Shown piece after piece: positions 62,530 to 64,000 of a DNA stretch of 64,000 bases. Source of the DNA: Bacteroidales bacterium (GTDB lineage Bacteria; Bacteroidota; Bacteroidia; Bacteroidales; F082). The position numbers and the translations under genes were made by a program. The notes below the pieces were generated by a model. It did not search any database. It saw only the letters and a list, made by a program, of their open reading frames with translations, and was not told the DNA's origin. Where the stretch lies: contig JAKSMU010000002.1 in the NCBI GenBank assembly GCA_024400455.1, forward strand, positions 62,001 to 126,000, read 5' to 3'. Each line of letters starts with the position of its first letter. Position 1 is the first letter of the stretch.

Positions 62530-64000
62530 ATGAATAGGAAAAATCTACTTTTTCTCTTTCTTGCGGTTCTCATTATGCCTCTTTCGGCACTCGCCCAAGG
62601 CATTACCGTGAAAGGAAAGGTCATTTCGAGTGAAGATGGTTTAGGTTTGCCAGGTGTGACCATTCAGGTGAAAGGTCTCACCGATGGCACCGTTACCGAC
62701 TTGGATGGCAATTATTCCATCAGTACTGATGCAAAGAAAACATTGGTTTTCAGTTTCGTTGGCTTTAAAACCAAGGAAGTTGCCATCAACGGAAGAAACA
62801 AAATCAATGTCACACTTGATGTTGATGCCAAAATGCTTGACGATGTTGTCGTTACTGCTCTCGGCATTAAGCGTCAGAAGCGTGAGTTGGGTTATGCTAC
62901 CGAAGAAATCGGCGGCGATTTGGTGGCTCGTTCTGGAACGGGTAATGTCATCAGTGCTTTGAGTGGTCGCTCAGCTGGTGTGCAAATCATCAATCCTACT
63001 GGTGTTGACGGCGGTTCTTCGCGTATCGTCATCCGTGGTAACAACAGCATTTTCGGCGATAACCAGCCTCTGATTGTGGTCGACGGTGTGCCGATGACCA
63101 ACGAAGGCGGTTTGACCGATTGGAGCGGTGGCCGTGACTGGGGTACAGCCTTGAACAACATCAACCAGGAAGATATCGAGAACATCGACATTCTGAAAGG
63201 ACCTACCGCAGCAGCCCTTTATGGTTCGCGAGGCGGTAATGGTGTGTTGCTCATCACCACAAAGAAAGGTACCAAGCAGAAAGGTTTAGGTATTTCATAT
63301 TCATTCGGTTATAAGGTTACGCAGCCTTATTTATACCGTGATGTTCAGAACAAGTATGGTGCTGGTGGTCCTATTTCGTTCAACACGCCTACTTTGACAC
63401 CTGTCGAAGGTCTGTTTGACGAAGATGGCAATCAGGTTTATGATTATCCTGGCATTTACAGCGTTGACAACGGTCCGGAAGGAGAACCAACCAACACCAC
63501 TTTCGGTTATTATGGCGGTGCTGTTTCGTGGGGTCCTGAAATGAATGGCGAAAGCGTTCAATGGTGGGACGGCCAAATCCGAAAATATTCGCCACAGCCT
63601 GACAATCTGAGCATGTTGTACAAGAATGGTCATACGATGAACAACAACATTTCGTTCCAGAATGCCGGTGATTTCGGTTCCATCCGCGTTTCGTTCACCG
63701 ATTCGAGAACCGATGCCATCATCGACAACTGCAATTTACGTCAGACGACCGTGAATGTCGGAACTTTGATCAATGTTTCGGAAAAAATCAAGGTTGATGT
63801 TGCTTTCAACTATTTGGATTATTTCCGCTTGAATTCGCCTGAAATCGGTGAATCGTACAGCAACTTCAACAAAGGTTTGCTTTACAGTTGGCCGCGTAGC
63901 TGGCAGGGCATTGAGAGCACGACTTACGAAAATCCTGATGGCACGATGAATCAGTTCAGCGGTTATCCTTATCAATACATTTACAGCAACACGTTCTGGT
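62530..64000 (+). CDS. SusC/RagA-type TonB-dependent outer membrane receptor, 3' end outside window
   Basis: The frame is open from ATG 62530 to the window end (490 codons, no stop). Signal peptide MNRKNLLFLFLAVLIMPLSALAQ, then a carboxypeptidase-like beta domain (about 24-110: ITVKGKVISSEDGLGLPGVT, VTDLDGNYSIS), a TonB-box-like stretch and the plug domain with the SusC signature SRIVIRGNNSIFGDNQPLIVVDGVPM near 165. Such receptors import glycans or peptides in outer-membrane complexes with a SusD partner, which should lie just outside the window. It stands alone with its own promoter after the lutB gene. Substrate unknown. Confidence 0.93.
   Translation, partial: MNRKNLLFLFLAVLIMPLSALAQGITVKGKVISSEDGLGLPGVTIQVKGLTDGTVTDLDGNYSISTDAKKTLVFSFVGFKTKEVAINGRNKINVTLDVDAKMLDDVVVTALGIKRQKRELGYATEEIGGDLVARSGTGNVISALSGRSAGVQIINPTGVDGGSSRIVIRGNNSIFGDNQPLIVVDGVPMTNEGGLTDWSGGRDWGTALNNINQEDIENIDILKGPTAAALYGSRGGNGVLLITTKKGTKQKGLGISYSFGYKVTQPYLYRDVQNKYGAGGPISFNTPTLTPVEGLFDEDGNQVYDYPGIYSVDNGPEGEPTNTTFGYYGGAVSWGPEMNGESVQWWDGQIRKYSPQPDNLSMLYKNGHTMNNNISFQNAGDFGSIRVSFTDSRTDAIIDNCNLRQTTVNVGTLINVSEKIKVDVAFNYLDYFRLNSPEIGESYSNFNKGLLYSWPRSWQGIESTTYENPDGTMNQFSGYPYQYIYSNTFW

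Overview
The window is chromosomal DNA of a member of the Bacteroidales (phylum Bacteroidota). Evidence: promoters of the Bacteroidota type (TAnnTTTG at -7, some with TTG 19-21 bases upstream), little Shine-Dalgarno use, a SusC-type TonB-dependent receptor, several exported proteins with type IX secretion (T9SS) sorting tails, DPP-IV, DUF4175 and DUF4292 proteins, and an EF-G paralogue of the Bacteroides EF-G2 kind. No genus can be named from the sequence.

Layout. 1-1.8 kb: 3'-truncated GLUG-repeat surface protein. 1.85-4.4 kb: membrane TPR regulator, SprT-like metalloprotein, small lipoprotein. 4.4-10.3 kb: minus-strand envelope block (flippase, dUTPase, TPR protein, DUF4292 lipoprotein, EnvC-like protein). 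10.4-20.1 kb: NtrY-like histidine kinase, methyltransferase, mnmG flanked by two parS-like sites, ybeY, DUF4175 protein. 20.6-29.1 kb: T9SS protein, YfcC-type carrier, DPP-IV, YdiJ-like flavoprotein. 29.1-33.7 kb: polysaccharide genes (CapD-like dehydratase, manC, GT2, unknown). 33.8 kb: tRNA-Asn. 34.2-41 kb: accessory stretch of mixed base composition (second TPR-HTH regulator, two T9SS proteins, lipoprotein, small membrane protein, structured noncoding DNA). 41.6-44.8 kb: PfkB kinase and EF-G2-like factor. 44.9-48.7 kb: secreted caspase-fold protease and a radical SAM fusion. 48.8-53.5 kb: unknown exported-protein operon ending in an LRR protein. 53.6-57.6 kb: lipid kinase, pgk, a solitary CARF-nuclease (Card1/Can2-like), small exported protein. 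57.6-60.0 kb: LD-carboxypeptidase and MORN-repeat protein. 60.0-60.6 kb: probable oriC. 60.6-64 kb: rpiB, lutB-like gene and the start of a susC gene.

The strongest non-gene signal is chromosomal maintenance. The divergent gap at 60.0-60.6 kb holds five exact TTATCAACA DnaA boxes beside AT-rich DNA, hand counts of G versus C change sign across it, and two parS-like 16-mers flank mnmG about 45 kb away. The window therefore probably spans the replication origin and part of the centromere region.

Other candidates for new biology are the CARF-nuclease without any visible CRISPR locus, the 48.8-53.5 kb operon, a family of short palindromes at gene ends (one read through in frame), and two large nested inverted repeats in noncoding DNA. 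Where an open frame began upstream at TTG or GTG, I moved the start to the ATG that opens the signal peptide or conserved domain. Each case is noted.
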